From the NCBI GenBank assembly GCA_966250015.1, contig CBINFS010000002.1, positions 124,001 through 188,000 of the forward strand: a stretch of DNA of 64,000 bases, written 5' to 3'. The notes beneath the pieces are model-generated. The model did not search any database. It was not told the origin of the DNA and worked only from the letters and a program-made list of their open reading frames with translations. Below, piece by piece: positions 34,675 through 42,279 of the stretch (positions are counted from its first letter, which is position 1; the number at the start of each line of letters is the position of its first letter). This DNA comes from CBINFS01 sp966250015 (lineage in GTDB: Bacteria > Bacteroidota > Rhodothermia > Rhodothermales > DASSAV01). Position numbers and translations under genes: made by a program.

Positions 34675-35794
34675 GTCGGGCTAAGATTTCACTTGGTGAG
34701 TATTGGGAAGGAGATTGCTTCAAGTAAGAGACGATCCCCTCTTCGAGAGACATCGCCAGCAGCTCCCGGTGCTCGTTGGTATTCAGCTTTTCCTCTTCGG
34801 CTCGATTACTGAGGCATGCAATTTCCGCCAGCACACTCGGAGCTTCTACCCCGAGCAGGACGACGAAGGGAGCGGTCTTGACGCCCCAGTCGCTCACGGA
34901 GCGATCGATCCGCTGCATATTACGATACAAAGTCTTCTGAATCGAGGCGGCAAGTTTTTTCGACTCCTGTAGTTTAACGGCCGTGCCGATCTTTTGCAGC
35001 ATTTCGTTGAACTCGGCTACTGAATACTCGGAGTCCCTGTTCTCTTTTTCAGCCAGCCTGAGCGACGCCTCGTCTGCCTGCGAGCCAAAATAATAGGTTT
35101 CGATGACGTTCAGGGGCTCGGAGGGGAGGTAGTTGACGTGTACGGAGACGAACAGGTCCGCCCCGCGTTCGTTGGCGAAGGCGACCCGGTCGCGCAGGGA
35201 GACTTTCGTGTCGCCCTCACGCGTCAGCAGCACCCGATAGCCGTGTCTGCGTTCGAGCCGGCGCTTGAGGCGCTTCACGACGTCGAGTGTGATGTCCTTT
35301 TCCTTTGTGCCCAGCACACCGACCGTGCCGCCGTCCACGCCGCCGTGCCCGGGATCGAGAACGATCGTTTTGACCTGGAGGCCGAAGAGATCGACGAGCG
35401 CAATGTTCCCCTCGGAAATGATGTCGACGCCGGGAGAACGGGAGACGATGATATCAAGTGTATCCGGAGCATGATCGACCACGGAGAGTGTGGTGATCTG
35501 CTCCACGATTCCCCTGGTTGGAAAGCCGGTATTCGTCTGGAGCAGAGGCGAGATGAAGCCCGCCGGCGAATCCACGGGCTGGTCGTTCACACGCGAGAGC
35601 AGTCCGGGGAAAAACAGCACCGAGAGAAAGGCAATCACCGTGGCGGCGGCCATCGGCACCCGTCCTTTGCGTATGGCCGGACCGACTTTTTTGAAGCGTG
35701 GAGCGGGCGGTTCTTTCCGGACCGTACGCAGGTTGTCCTCGTACACACCCTGGAGAATCTCGCGACGCGTATTTCCCTTGTCGATCGGGCCCAC
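34643..35794 (-). CDS. Membrane-anchored N-acetylmuramoyl-L-alanine amidase (Amidase_3)
   Basis: Cuts the amide bond between muramic acid and the stem peptide of peptidoglycan. The 383-residue protein has a basic cytoplasmic tail of about 48 residues, one membrane segment (49-65), then the Amidase_3 domain. The zinc site includes H150 (LDPGHGGVDGG) and H219 (FVSVHVNYL), and the catalytic Glu is E324 (LAEIACLSN). The start is a GTG at 35792-35794. The gene runs directly into the MamK-like gene with a 32-bp overlap. That pairing is unusual and links wall cleavage with a filament protein. Confidence 0.9.
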   Translation of the reverse strand: MGPIDKGNTRREILQGVYEDNLRTVRKEPPAPRFKKVGPAIRKGRVPMAAATVIAFLSVLFFPGLLSRVNDQPVDSPAGFISPLLQTNTGFPTRGIVEQITTLSVVDHAPDTLDIIVSRSPGVDIISEGNIALVDLFGLQVKTIVLDPGHGGVDGGTVGVLGTKEKDITLDVVKRLKRRLERRHGYRVLLTREGDTKVSLRDRVAFANERGADLFVSVHVNYLPSEPLNVIETYYFGSQADEASLRLAEKENRDSEYSVAEFNEMLQKIGTAVKLQESKKLAASIQKTLYRNMQRIDRSVSDWGVKTAPFVVLLGVEAPSVLAEIACLSNRAEEEKLNTNEHRELLAMSLEEGIVSYLKQSPSQYSPSEILARHATEEDQSGR

Positions 35795-35941
35795 GGTAAA
35801 CTCCCTGCTCAGAAACGGTCACACGATGTCCGGTCTTATCCGGTTACCAAGATTACTTCAAACCAAGACGTCACGCAAATCCCCTCGGCCGGTTTCGGCG
35901 CTTTGATGATTTTTTCCGGCATACCGTAAGTCCTTAACAAT

Positions 35942-36679
35942 TCACGTGCCGGGATCGGGTTGACGAGCGTGCCCAGCACGCTTACGGTGGAGAAAACCGT
36001 ACTCCTCGCCACTTTCTGATACGGAGAAAAGACAGTACCCCATGGATTTGAGCGTATCCAGGGCTTTCCGTGTCTGCTCGAATCCGACGCCGGGGAAACG
36101 GTGATGGAACTCGATCAGGATCTGGCCCGGGCGAATCGGAGAACGGCTTATATCTTCGATAACCGCGTATTCCGCGCCCTCTACGTCCATTTTGAGCACG
36201 TCGATCCGGTCGTGTCCGAGCTCCTTCATGATCGTGGATAACCGCCTTACCGGCGCCATTACGGTTCGGTCGGACGCGGCTGTCGTATCCAGAATCGTGT
36301 GGGAAACGTGCGCCGGATTGAGTGGCAGATGGAATGCGACTCGACCGTCGACGTCGGCTATGCCGAACTCGTGCATTACGAATTCTTGAGGAAAGGATTG
36401 CCTCCTGACCCACTCGATCGAGCGGGGCGTGGGATCGAAGGCATGGATCGTAAGACCGAATCGCTCGATCAGGGCCAGATCGAAGGAAACGTCTTCGCCG
36501 ACGCCGAACGAATACACCACGGAATCCGGTTTCAGGTACCGGGTCGCGACGTCGAAACCCCCGTACTCGTTGCCGAACCGCTCTTTTTCGATCCTGCAAT
36601 CGATCCGGGTGCGTTGTTCTCTTCCTGATATGATTCTGAGCTCACGTCGGGCAATACGAGTAATAGACTTCAGCCTCAT
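35942..36679 (-). CDS. FkbM family methyltransferase
   Basis: A 245-residue SAM-dependent methyltransferase of the FkbM family. The SAM-binding start is VVYSFGVGEDVSFD, then HAFDPTPRSIEWV. The family motif DVLKMDVEGAEYAVIEDI is clear. FkbM proteins methylate hydroxyl groups of sugars or polyketides, commonly in surface polysaccharide loci. No glycosyltransferase flanks it. It lies upstream of the amidase gene on the same strand with a 147-bp gap. Confidence 0.9.
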   Translation of the reverse strand: MRLKSITRIARRELRIISGREQRTRIDCRIEKERFGNEYGGFDVATRYLKPDSVVYSFGVGEDVSFDLALIERFGLTIHAFDPTPRSIEWVRRQSFPQEFVMHEFGIADVDGRVAFHLPLNPAHVSHTILDTTAASDRTVMAPVRRLSTIMKELGHDRIDVLKMDVEGAEYAVIEDISRSPIRPGQILIEFHHRFPGVGFEQTRKALDTLKSMGYCLFSVSESGEEYGFLHRKRAGHARQPDPGT

Positions 36680-36731
36680 AAATCCTCAAATGGAGTACAC
36701 GCCCGGCGGAGGACTTCCCCTCGAGAGAAGG

Positions 36732-37586
36732 TCAGGGGATCAGTACGAGCCCGATCGTTTGCGTGTATCCATCCTGCTCAAGCCGGGCATAGTAGCGCCC
36801 GGCCGGCAGGCCGACGGGTGACCAATTCAGTCTGGCCGTTGCGCCGCCCACGCCCGGAGACGTCAGCACCGCAACCCTGCGTCCCAGCTCGTCATATATG
36901 GTTACGCGAACCGGCCGGGACGTTGGACCCACTACGACGATCGTGGCCGTCGACTTGAATGGATTTGGATAGGCGTAAAAATCCGTATCAACGGGAATTT
37001 CCCGTTCGATTGACGTAATCGTGCGGCCGCCAACGAAGGCGGTATGCAGCTCCATCCAATCCCCTCCTCCGCCTACTGCATACAGCATTCCGGCGCCCGC
37101 TGCAAAAGTATACGTTCGTTCTTCATCTACCGATCCCGGCACGTCGAAATAGAGCCGAACGACGTTCTCGAAGCGTCCCGCCACCTTTTCCCACGTGATG
37201 CCGCGTTGAATCGATACTTCGTAGGGATCCTGATTTTCACCCCATTCGAAGGTGTACTTTTCTCCCTCCGGGAGGGTAAAATCGAACAGCAGCACGTCGG
37301 ATCCCCCGACGCGCGCCCAGATCCGACCTTCTTCGTCTTCTCGTAGCGTATCGGCCAGCGCAAACGGGTGCGGGGCGACGTAGTAGAGGGTATCGTTGAT
37401 CGTAACGGCCTCCTCGATCACTTTTGGATCGTACCACGTCGTGTCGTACGGCACCTGAGGATCGACCATGGTGAAGTACGTCCACGAATTGCCGACTTCG
37501 AGCGGACAATACCGTACCGATTCAACCGGCTGCGCGTGAGCGACTGAAACGGAGAGAAGGAAGAAGGAGAGGAAGAGGAGGCGCAT
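36732..37586 (-). CDS. Exported protein with T9SS sorting domain
   Basis: A 284-residue exported protein. The signal peptide (LLFLSFFLLSVSVAHAQ) is followed by a beta-rich body of unknown function with YYVAPHPFALADTL and RVGGSDVLLFDF. The C-terminal 80 residues are a type A T9SS sorting domain (YPNPFKSTATI, ELGRRVAVL, LPAGRYYARL). This implies secretion across the outer membrane by the T9SS. The body has no recognised enzymatic motif. It is 94 bp upstream of nothing on its strand; the next gene on that strand is the alpha-amylase. Confidence 0.85.
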   Translation of the reverse strand: MRLLFLSFFLLSVSVAHAQPVESVRYCPLEVGNSWTYFTMVDPQVPYDTTWYDPKVIEEAVTINDTLYYVAPHPFALADTLREDEEGRIWARVGGSDVLLFDFTLPEGEKYTFEWGENQDPYEVSIQRGITWEKVAGRFENVVRLYFDVPGSVDEERTYTFAAGAGMLYAVGGGGDWMELHTAFVGGRTITSIEREIPVDTDFYAYPNPFKSTATIVVVGPTSRPVRVTIYDELGRRVAVLTSPGVGGATARLNWSPVGLPAGRYYARLEQDGYTQTIGLVLIP

Positions 37587-37680
37587 GATGGTTAACGGGT
37601 ACGTTGAACCTGGCCATTATGGTTCAGTGTACCCTTTGATTCATCGGGAAGCAATGTCAAATATCCGGCAGCGATATGTT

Positions 37681-40155
37681 TCAATTCACCACCATACGCT
37701 TCGAGACCTGACCGTCAGCGTGGTGGAGGCGGTAGAAGTAGGTGCCGCTCGGGAGCTTGGATACATCCAGAGAAACGTTGTGCGTACCGGCGGGGAAAGT
37801 GCCGTCGGCGAGGATCCCAATGCGGCGGCCTAGCACGTCGAAAAGCTCAACGCGAACGGGGCCGGTTGTCGGGAGGGTAAACCGGATGGTGGTCAGTCCT
37901 CCGGCAGGGTTGGGAAAGCTCTGTTCGAGCACAACGCCTCCGTCGGGCGATTTCGGATTCTCCGTCGACGTGGTTTCACCTGACGGGACGAGCCGGTAGA
38001 TGCGGATTTCGAGGCCCGGAATCGAGAGTCCGCTGAGGGTGTGGCCGGCGTCGAGCGCCACATGGAGCGAGTCGCCGCGGATCAGGTCCACGAGGGTATA
38101 ACCGGTGGATCCATCCGGGTCGGGCGGCAGTCCGAGGGTGAGGTTATTTACGGTTTCATCGCTCGTATTGACGAGAACAAGGAGGACGTTCTCGCCGTGG
38201 CGGCGGGCGAAGGCCATCACGGGAGCGGCCGAGCTGATCACACTGTGATAGGACCCGACGCGTAGCGCGGCCTCCCGGTTACGAATGCCGATCAGCGTGC
38301 GGTACCAGCTCAAAAGCGAGCCGGGGTCCGAATGCTGTGCGGCCACATTCCGTGTGGTGTAGTTCGCGTCCGGCGCCTGCCACGGGTTGCCCGTCGTGAA
38401 GCCGGCGTTTCGTTCGGCCGTCCATTGCATCGGCCGGCGAATCATGGGGTCCGGTTTGGTGCCCGTCATGCCGATCTCCTCCCCGTAATAGACGTAGGGG
38501 ATGCCCGGAAGCGTCAGGTACAGCGCTGCCGCCGCCTTGGCACGGTCCACGTCCTGGCCCAGCTCGAAGATCACCCGGTTCTGGTCGTGGTTGGTCAGAA
38601 ACGTTCCGTACTGTAAATAGGGATACGTATGGTAGATCTCCTCCATCCGAGTGGCCAGCGTACGGGCGTCGCCATTCCGGACGGCGTCGATGATACGTCC
38701 TGCCAGGTCGAACTCGAAGCAGAAGTCGATCTGGCCGTCGTAAACGTATCGCGCAGCGACGGGTGTGGCATCCCAGGCTTCGCATACGGTGAAGGCGTCC
38801 GGTTTCACCGACTTCACGTGCTGGCTGAAGTCCGCCCATAGGCGGTAGGTCTCCTCAACGTTTTCGAGCCCCTTATCAGTTTCGAAGAGGTACTTGACGG
38901 CGTCCAGACGGAAGCCGTCGACGCCGACCTCGTCCAGCCAGAAGGCGGCTGCCGCGAAGATGCTGTCTTTGACGGCGGGGTTTTCGTAGTTGAGGTCGGG
39001 CATGCCGCTCCAGAACAGGCCGTAGTAGTATCCGGAGGTGCCGCGGTGCCACAGCTCCTGACCCCAGGGACCGGCCTCGCTGCGCGGCACGTCCGACCAG
39101 CGGTAGAAATCGCGGTACAGCGGGTCACGTTGCGCCGATTTCTGGAACCAGGGGTGCTCGCTCGAGCTGTGGTTCATCACGTAATCGATGATGACGCGGA
39201 TCCCCCTTCGGTGTGCCTCGTCCAGGAAGCGGCGGAAATCGTCCATGGTGCCGTATTCCGGGTTTACGGACCGGTAGTCGGTCACGTCGTACCCGTGGTA
39301 GCTGGGCGAGGGGTGGATCGGCATGAGCCAGATGCCGGTGATCCCGAGGTCGGTGTCGGTTTTCGGGTCGCCGTCGTTCAGGTAGTCGAGCTTTTCGACG
39401 ATCCCGTTGAAGTCGCCGATGCCGTCGCCGTCGCTGTCGTAGAAGCTTCGGACGAAGAGCTCGTAGAACACGGTGTGGTTCCACCAGGAGATCGAAGTGG
39501 TATCCCGCTCACGTACGCGGATGAAATCGTGGAGGGTGAGGGTGTCGGCGTCTTCCGCGTTGCTGACGATCAGCGTGACGTCGTAGCTGCCCGGCATGGC
39601 GTATCGGACGGCCGGATCTTGTTCCGTTGAAGTGGCCGGGAGCCCACCTTCGAAAATCCAGCTCCAGGTGTCGATGCGTCCGGTGGAGCGGTCCTCGAAG
39701 AAGACCATTCCACCTTCCATGACGTCGGTCGAGGTGGCCTGAAAATCGGCGGCGAGCGGCGCGTTGGGCGAGACCTCGTCGTTGTACCAGACCGATATGA
39801 CGTTTTCGCCCGCCTGGACCGTGTACCGCCGGTTGTTGCCCGCTCCCGGGAACTCCTCCCGCCCGTCCCAGACGCCATTGAAGCGGAATTTGTACTCGAT
39901 CGTCTGGCCGACCGAAAAACCGTGCAGAGTGACTTCGTAGACGAGGTCGCCGTCCGAGTCGGTTAGATCCGTGCGTGTTCCGCTTCCCCAGTTGTTGAAG
40001 GTGCCTGCGACGTCGACCGACTCGGTCTGCGGGTCGAACCGGCCGATCTCGACCTGGTACGACAGGTTGACCTGAAAGGTGATCGACAGGTCCTGCGCTT
40101 CTGCGACGCTTCCGAGGAGGATGGTGAGGAGAAGGGAAAGAAGAACTGCTTTCAT
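37681..40155 (-). CDS. Secreted GH13 alpha-amylase with PKD and T9SS domains
   Basis: An 824-residue exported glycoside hydrolase. After the signal peptide (LLSLLLTILLGSVAEAQ) comes a starch-binding-like E-set region (DVAGTFNNWGSG; YKFRFNGVWDG). A PKD domain follows (FEDRSTGRIDTWSWIFEGG). The GH13 barrel has nucleophile D418 (DGFRLDAVK), acid/base E459 (TVCEAWD) and D524 (TNHDQNR). The T9SS type A sorting domain closes it (FPNPAGGLTTIRF; GTYFYRL). It should hydrolyse starch-like alpha-1,4-glucans outside the cell. The ATG at 40155 is preferred over an upstream ATG with no signal-peptide benefit. Confidence 0.95.
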   Translation of the reverse strand: MKAVLLSLLLTILLGSVAEAQDLSITFQVNLSYQVEIGRFDPQTESVDVAGTFNNWGSGTRTDLTDSDGDLVYEVTLHGFSVGQTIEYKFRFNGVWDGREEFPGAGNNRRYTVQAGENVISVWYNDEVSPNAPLAADFQATSTDVMEGGMVFFEDRSTGRIDTWSWIFEGGLPATSTEQDPAVRYAMPGSYDVTLIVSNAEDADTLTLHDFIRVRERDTTSISWWNHTVFYELFVRSFYDSDGDGIGDFNGIVEKLDYLNDGDPKTDTDLGITGIWLMPIHPSPSYHGYDVTDYRSVNPEYGTMDDFRRFLDEAHRRGIRVIIDYVMNHSSSEHPWFQKSAQRDPLYRDFYRWSDVPRSEAGPWGQELWHRGTSGYYYGLFWSGMPDLNYENPAVKDSIFAAAAFWLDEVGVDGFRLDAVKYLFETDKGLENVEETYRLWADFSQHVKSVKPDAFTVCEAWDATPVAARYVYDGQIDFCFEFDLAGRIIDAVRNGDARTLATRMEEIYHTYPYLQYGTFLTNHDQNRVIFELGQDVDRAKAAAALYLTLPGIPYVYYGEEIGMTGTKPDPMIRRPMQWTAERNAGFTTGNPWQAPDANYTTRNVAAQHSDPGSLLSWYRTLIGIRNREAALRVGSYHSVISSAAPVMAFARRHGENVLLVLVNTSDETVNNLTLGLPPDPDGSTGYTLVDLIRGDSLHVALDAGHTLSGLSIPGLEIRIYRLVPSGETTSTENPKSPDGGVVLEQSFPNPAGGLTTIRFTLPTTGPVRVELFDVLGRRIGILADGTFPAGTHNVSLDVSKLPSGTYFYRLHHADGQVSKRMVVN

Positions 40156-40500
40156 GCCCGTACTGATTGCCTGTCCGTAATGCACGGGACAAGTTACACC
40201 GAACGTTTGGATATGCAATGACCCGTTCGAGACTATCGGGTCTCTACACAGCCGGAAACGAGAAGGTACTCAACCTTTTCGTCGTTGAACGCGGACAATA
40301 TGTCGCTGTAATCGGGATGGAGCAAGGTTTGGATCCTTGAACGTCCAGGCTGCAATCGTGAGGGGTCAGACCATACCGACCCGTTCCGCCGATGTGGTAT
40401 GAGCAAGGTCATCTTCCTGGCCTTGCTCGTGGAGGCGGCTTACGCGAAGGATACGGCTTTTTTTGTTATCCGTCATGGCCTTCCATGTTCAGGTTACCGC
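40156..40500. other. Intergenic region with a strong hairpin
   Basis: No gene is supported in this 345-bp gap between the alpha-amylase start and the thyA stop, both on the minus strand. It holds one strong hairpin, GAGCAAGGTCA (40401-40411) / TGGCCTTGCTC (40418-40428), an 11-bp stem with one wobble. On the minus strand this could follow the thyA transcript, but no T-run comes after it. The remainder presumably carries the amylase promoter; no convincing element was found. Confidence 0.45.
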
Positions 40501-41295
40501 CTACACAGCCACCGGAGCTTTGATGGGCGGGTGGTGTTGGTAGTTTTCGAGCTCGAAGTCCTCCGGCTGGTAGTCGAAGATCGAAAGCGGCGTGCGGCGG
40601 ATGATCAGGCGGGGGAGCGGGTAGGGCTCACGTGAGAGCTGCTCGTCAACCTGGTCGAGGTGATTCAGGTAGAGGTGCGCGTCTCCGATGGTGTAGATTA
40701 GCTCCCCGGGCTCGAGGCCGCATTGCTGCGCGATCATGTGCGTGAGCAGCGCGTATTGGGCGATGTTGAACGGGGCGCCCAGGAAGAGATCGTTGGAACG
40801 GATGTAGAGCTGGCACGAAAGGCGCCCGTGTCCAACCCAGAACTGGAAGAACATGTGGCACGGCGGGAGCGCCATACGAGGCAGGTCGGCCACGTTCCAG
40901 GCGTTCACCACCAGCCGCCTCGAGTTGGGATTCGTCTTGATTTCCTCGACGACCCGTGCAATCTGGTCGATCGTGGTACCGTCCGGGGCCTGCCAGAACC
41001 GCCACTGCTTGCCGTAAATGGGCCCAAGCTCCCCGTTTTCGTCCGCCCAGGGATCCCAGATGTGCACGTTGTGGTCGTTCAAAAACCGGACGTTCGTCTC
41101 ACCCCTCAGAAACCACAGCATCTCGACGCTCAGGCCTTTGAAGAACACCTTTTTGGTCGTTGCAATGGGGAAACCCGCCTGAAGATCAAAGCGCATCTGG
41201 TGTCCAAAGACGCTCAGGATGCCGGTTCCGGTCCGGTCTTCCTTTCGAACACCGTGTTCTCTGACGTGGCGAAGTAGATCGAGGTACTGTTTCAT
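40501..41295 (-). CDS. thyA: Thymidylate synthase
   Basis: Converts dUMP to dTMP using methylenetetrahydrofolate, releasing dihydrofolate. The 264-residue protein has the normal length. The catalytic cysteine is C146 in LPPCHMFFQFWV, the same number as in E. coli. Other motifs are RTGTGILSVFG (folate/phosphate loop), GPIYGKQWR and LPRMALPPC. It pairs functionally with folA (33.1 kb) and, for DNA precursors, with nrdJ (26 kb). The classical ThyA is present here, not the flavin-dependent ThyX. Confidence 0.97.
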   Translation of the reverse strand: MKQYLDLLRHVREHGVRKEDRTGTGILSVFGHQMRFDLQAGFPIATTKKVFFKGLSVEMLWFLRGETNVRFLNDHNVHIWDPWADENGELGPIYGKQWRFWQAPDGTTIDQIARVVEEIKTNPNSRRLVVNAWNVADLPRMALPPCHMFFQFWVGHGRLSCQLYIRSNDLFLGAPFNIAQYALLTHMIAQQCGLEPGELIYTIGDAHLYLNHLDQVDEQLSREPYPLPRLIIRRTPLSIFDYQPEDFELENYQHHPPIKAPVAV

Positions 41296-41425
41296 CGGTG
41301 GCTCCCAACAATCCGGTCGATTCGGGAAATTGTACTGCTGGTCGGAACGACCCGAACCTACGGACCGTTTCCGGCTGAATCAAATGAAATCAATCAGCAC
41401 GCAATAAAACCAATCTGTATTAGAG

Positions 41426-41686
41426 ATGGACCCGACACTACACCAGAAGCAGGGGATCAACCACCTCAGGCGTGTGCTCGACTACGCACCCATGGTGGCC
41501 AGCGACGGCGCCGCAACGGTGCACCTCACGGTCGAAGACTGGCACGTGGTCGCCGACACGCTGTTTGCGATGGACACACCGATGGAGCTGCTGCCCGAGC
41601 CGATAAAGAGCTACGAGCTCGTGAACGACAATCGGACGATCCGGCTACATACGGACGACTACGTGATCGACGTAGATCCGATGTGA
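41426..41686 (+). CDS. Small hypothetical protein
   Basis: An 86-residue soluble protein with no recognised family. It is slightly acidic (PEPIKSYELVNDN; HTDDYVIDVDPM) and lacks a signal peptide, membrane segment or cysteines. The codon use is like its neighbours, and the frame fits neatly between thyA (divergent start) and the DUF302 gene (convergent stop, 23-bp gap). That supports a real gene. A start at the ATG at 41426 is the only good one. Confidence 0.6.
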   Translation: MDPTLHQKQGINHLRRVLDYAPMVASDGAATVHLTVEDWHVVADTLFAMDTPMELLPEPIKSYELVNDNRTIRLHTDDYVIDVDPM

Positions 41687-41709
41687 GCGCAGCCCGCCGT
41701 CTTTTCGAA

Positions 41710-42099
41710 TCAAAGGCGCTCGATCACCTGCCGCAGCCGCTCCCGCACCTGCCCGGCGATCTCACGGAGGCTCGGATTATCGATAGCTGCCATGGAAGCG
41801 ACGGGGTCGACGGCCGACACTTCCGTTTTCCCCTCACCGATCTCTTGTACGATCACGTTGCACGGGAGCATCGTGCCGATTTTGTCTTCAGCCTGTAGTG
41901 CCTGATATGCAAAGGGCGGGTTGCACGCGCCCAGAATCCGGTACGGGCGGAAATCGACGTCGAGCTTTTTCTTAAGGGTCTCCTGAACGTCGATTTGCGT
42001 CAGGATGCCAAACCCTTCCTTTTTCAGCTCTTCCGTCACGCGCTCGATAGCCTGTTCGAAGGAGAGCTCGAGTGTTTTGTCAAAGTAATACGGCGCCAT
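41710..42099 (-). CDS. DUF302 domain protein
   Basis: A 129-residue protein that is essentially one DUF302 domain: SFEQAIERVTEELKKEGFGILTQIDVQ (read in parts), GACNPPFAYQAL and LLPCNVIVQE-like (MLPCNVIVQE) motifs. DUF302 proteins are small beta-rich proteins found beside sulfur- or metal-response genes; their role is unsettled. The conserved Cys residues in GACNPP and LPCNV may matter. The promoter region holds a 28-bp AT-rich palindrome 20 bp before the ATG, typical of a repressor operator. Confidence 0.88.
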   Translation of the reverse strand: MAPYYFDKTLELSFEQAIERVTEELKKEGFGILTQIDVQETLKKKLDVDFRPYRILGACNPPFAYQALQAEDKIGTMLPCNVIVQEIGEGKTEVSAVDPVASMAAIDNPSLREIAGQVRERLRQVIERL

Positions 42100-42119
42100 T
42101 AACCTTTCCAGAAGATTGA

Positions 42120-42147
42120 TATTATATAACTATATAGTAATATAATA
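42120..42147. promoter_or_regulatory. 28-bp near-perfect AT palindrome, likely repressor operator
   Basis: The site reads TATTATATA, then ACTATATAGT (itself a perfect palindrome), then AATATAATA. The whole 28 bp equals its own reverse complement except at one symmetric pair. It is wholly A/T but for two bases in a GC-rich region. It lies 20 bp upstream of the DUF302 ATG, over the expected promoter. The shape fits an ArsR/SmtB-type winged-helix dimer site such as persulfide- or metal-sensing regulators use. No ArsR-type gene is in the window. Operator function is inferred. Confidence 0.6.
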
Positions 42148-42279
42148 CCATCAAGGTCAACGGCGCCATAGTACGATGTAACAAAGCGATAATCTTCTTG
42201 ATCACACGAAATGTTGCACGTCGTGCGATTGAATTAAGGCTTCAGGTTTGACATATACGAGAGCGCTCAGGAATATATC

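Noticed and set aside
40399..40635. 78-codon open frame on the plus strand
   Set aside because: It overlaps the 3' end of thyA antisense and starts at the hairpin at 40401; no motif.
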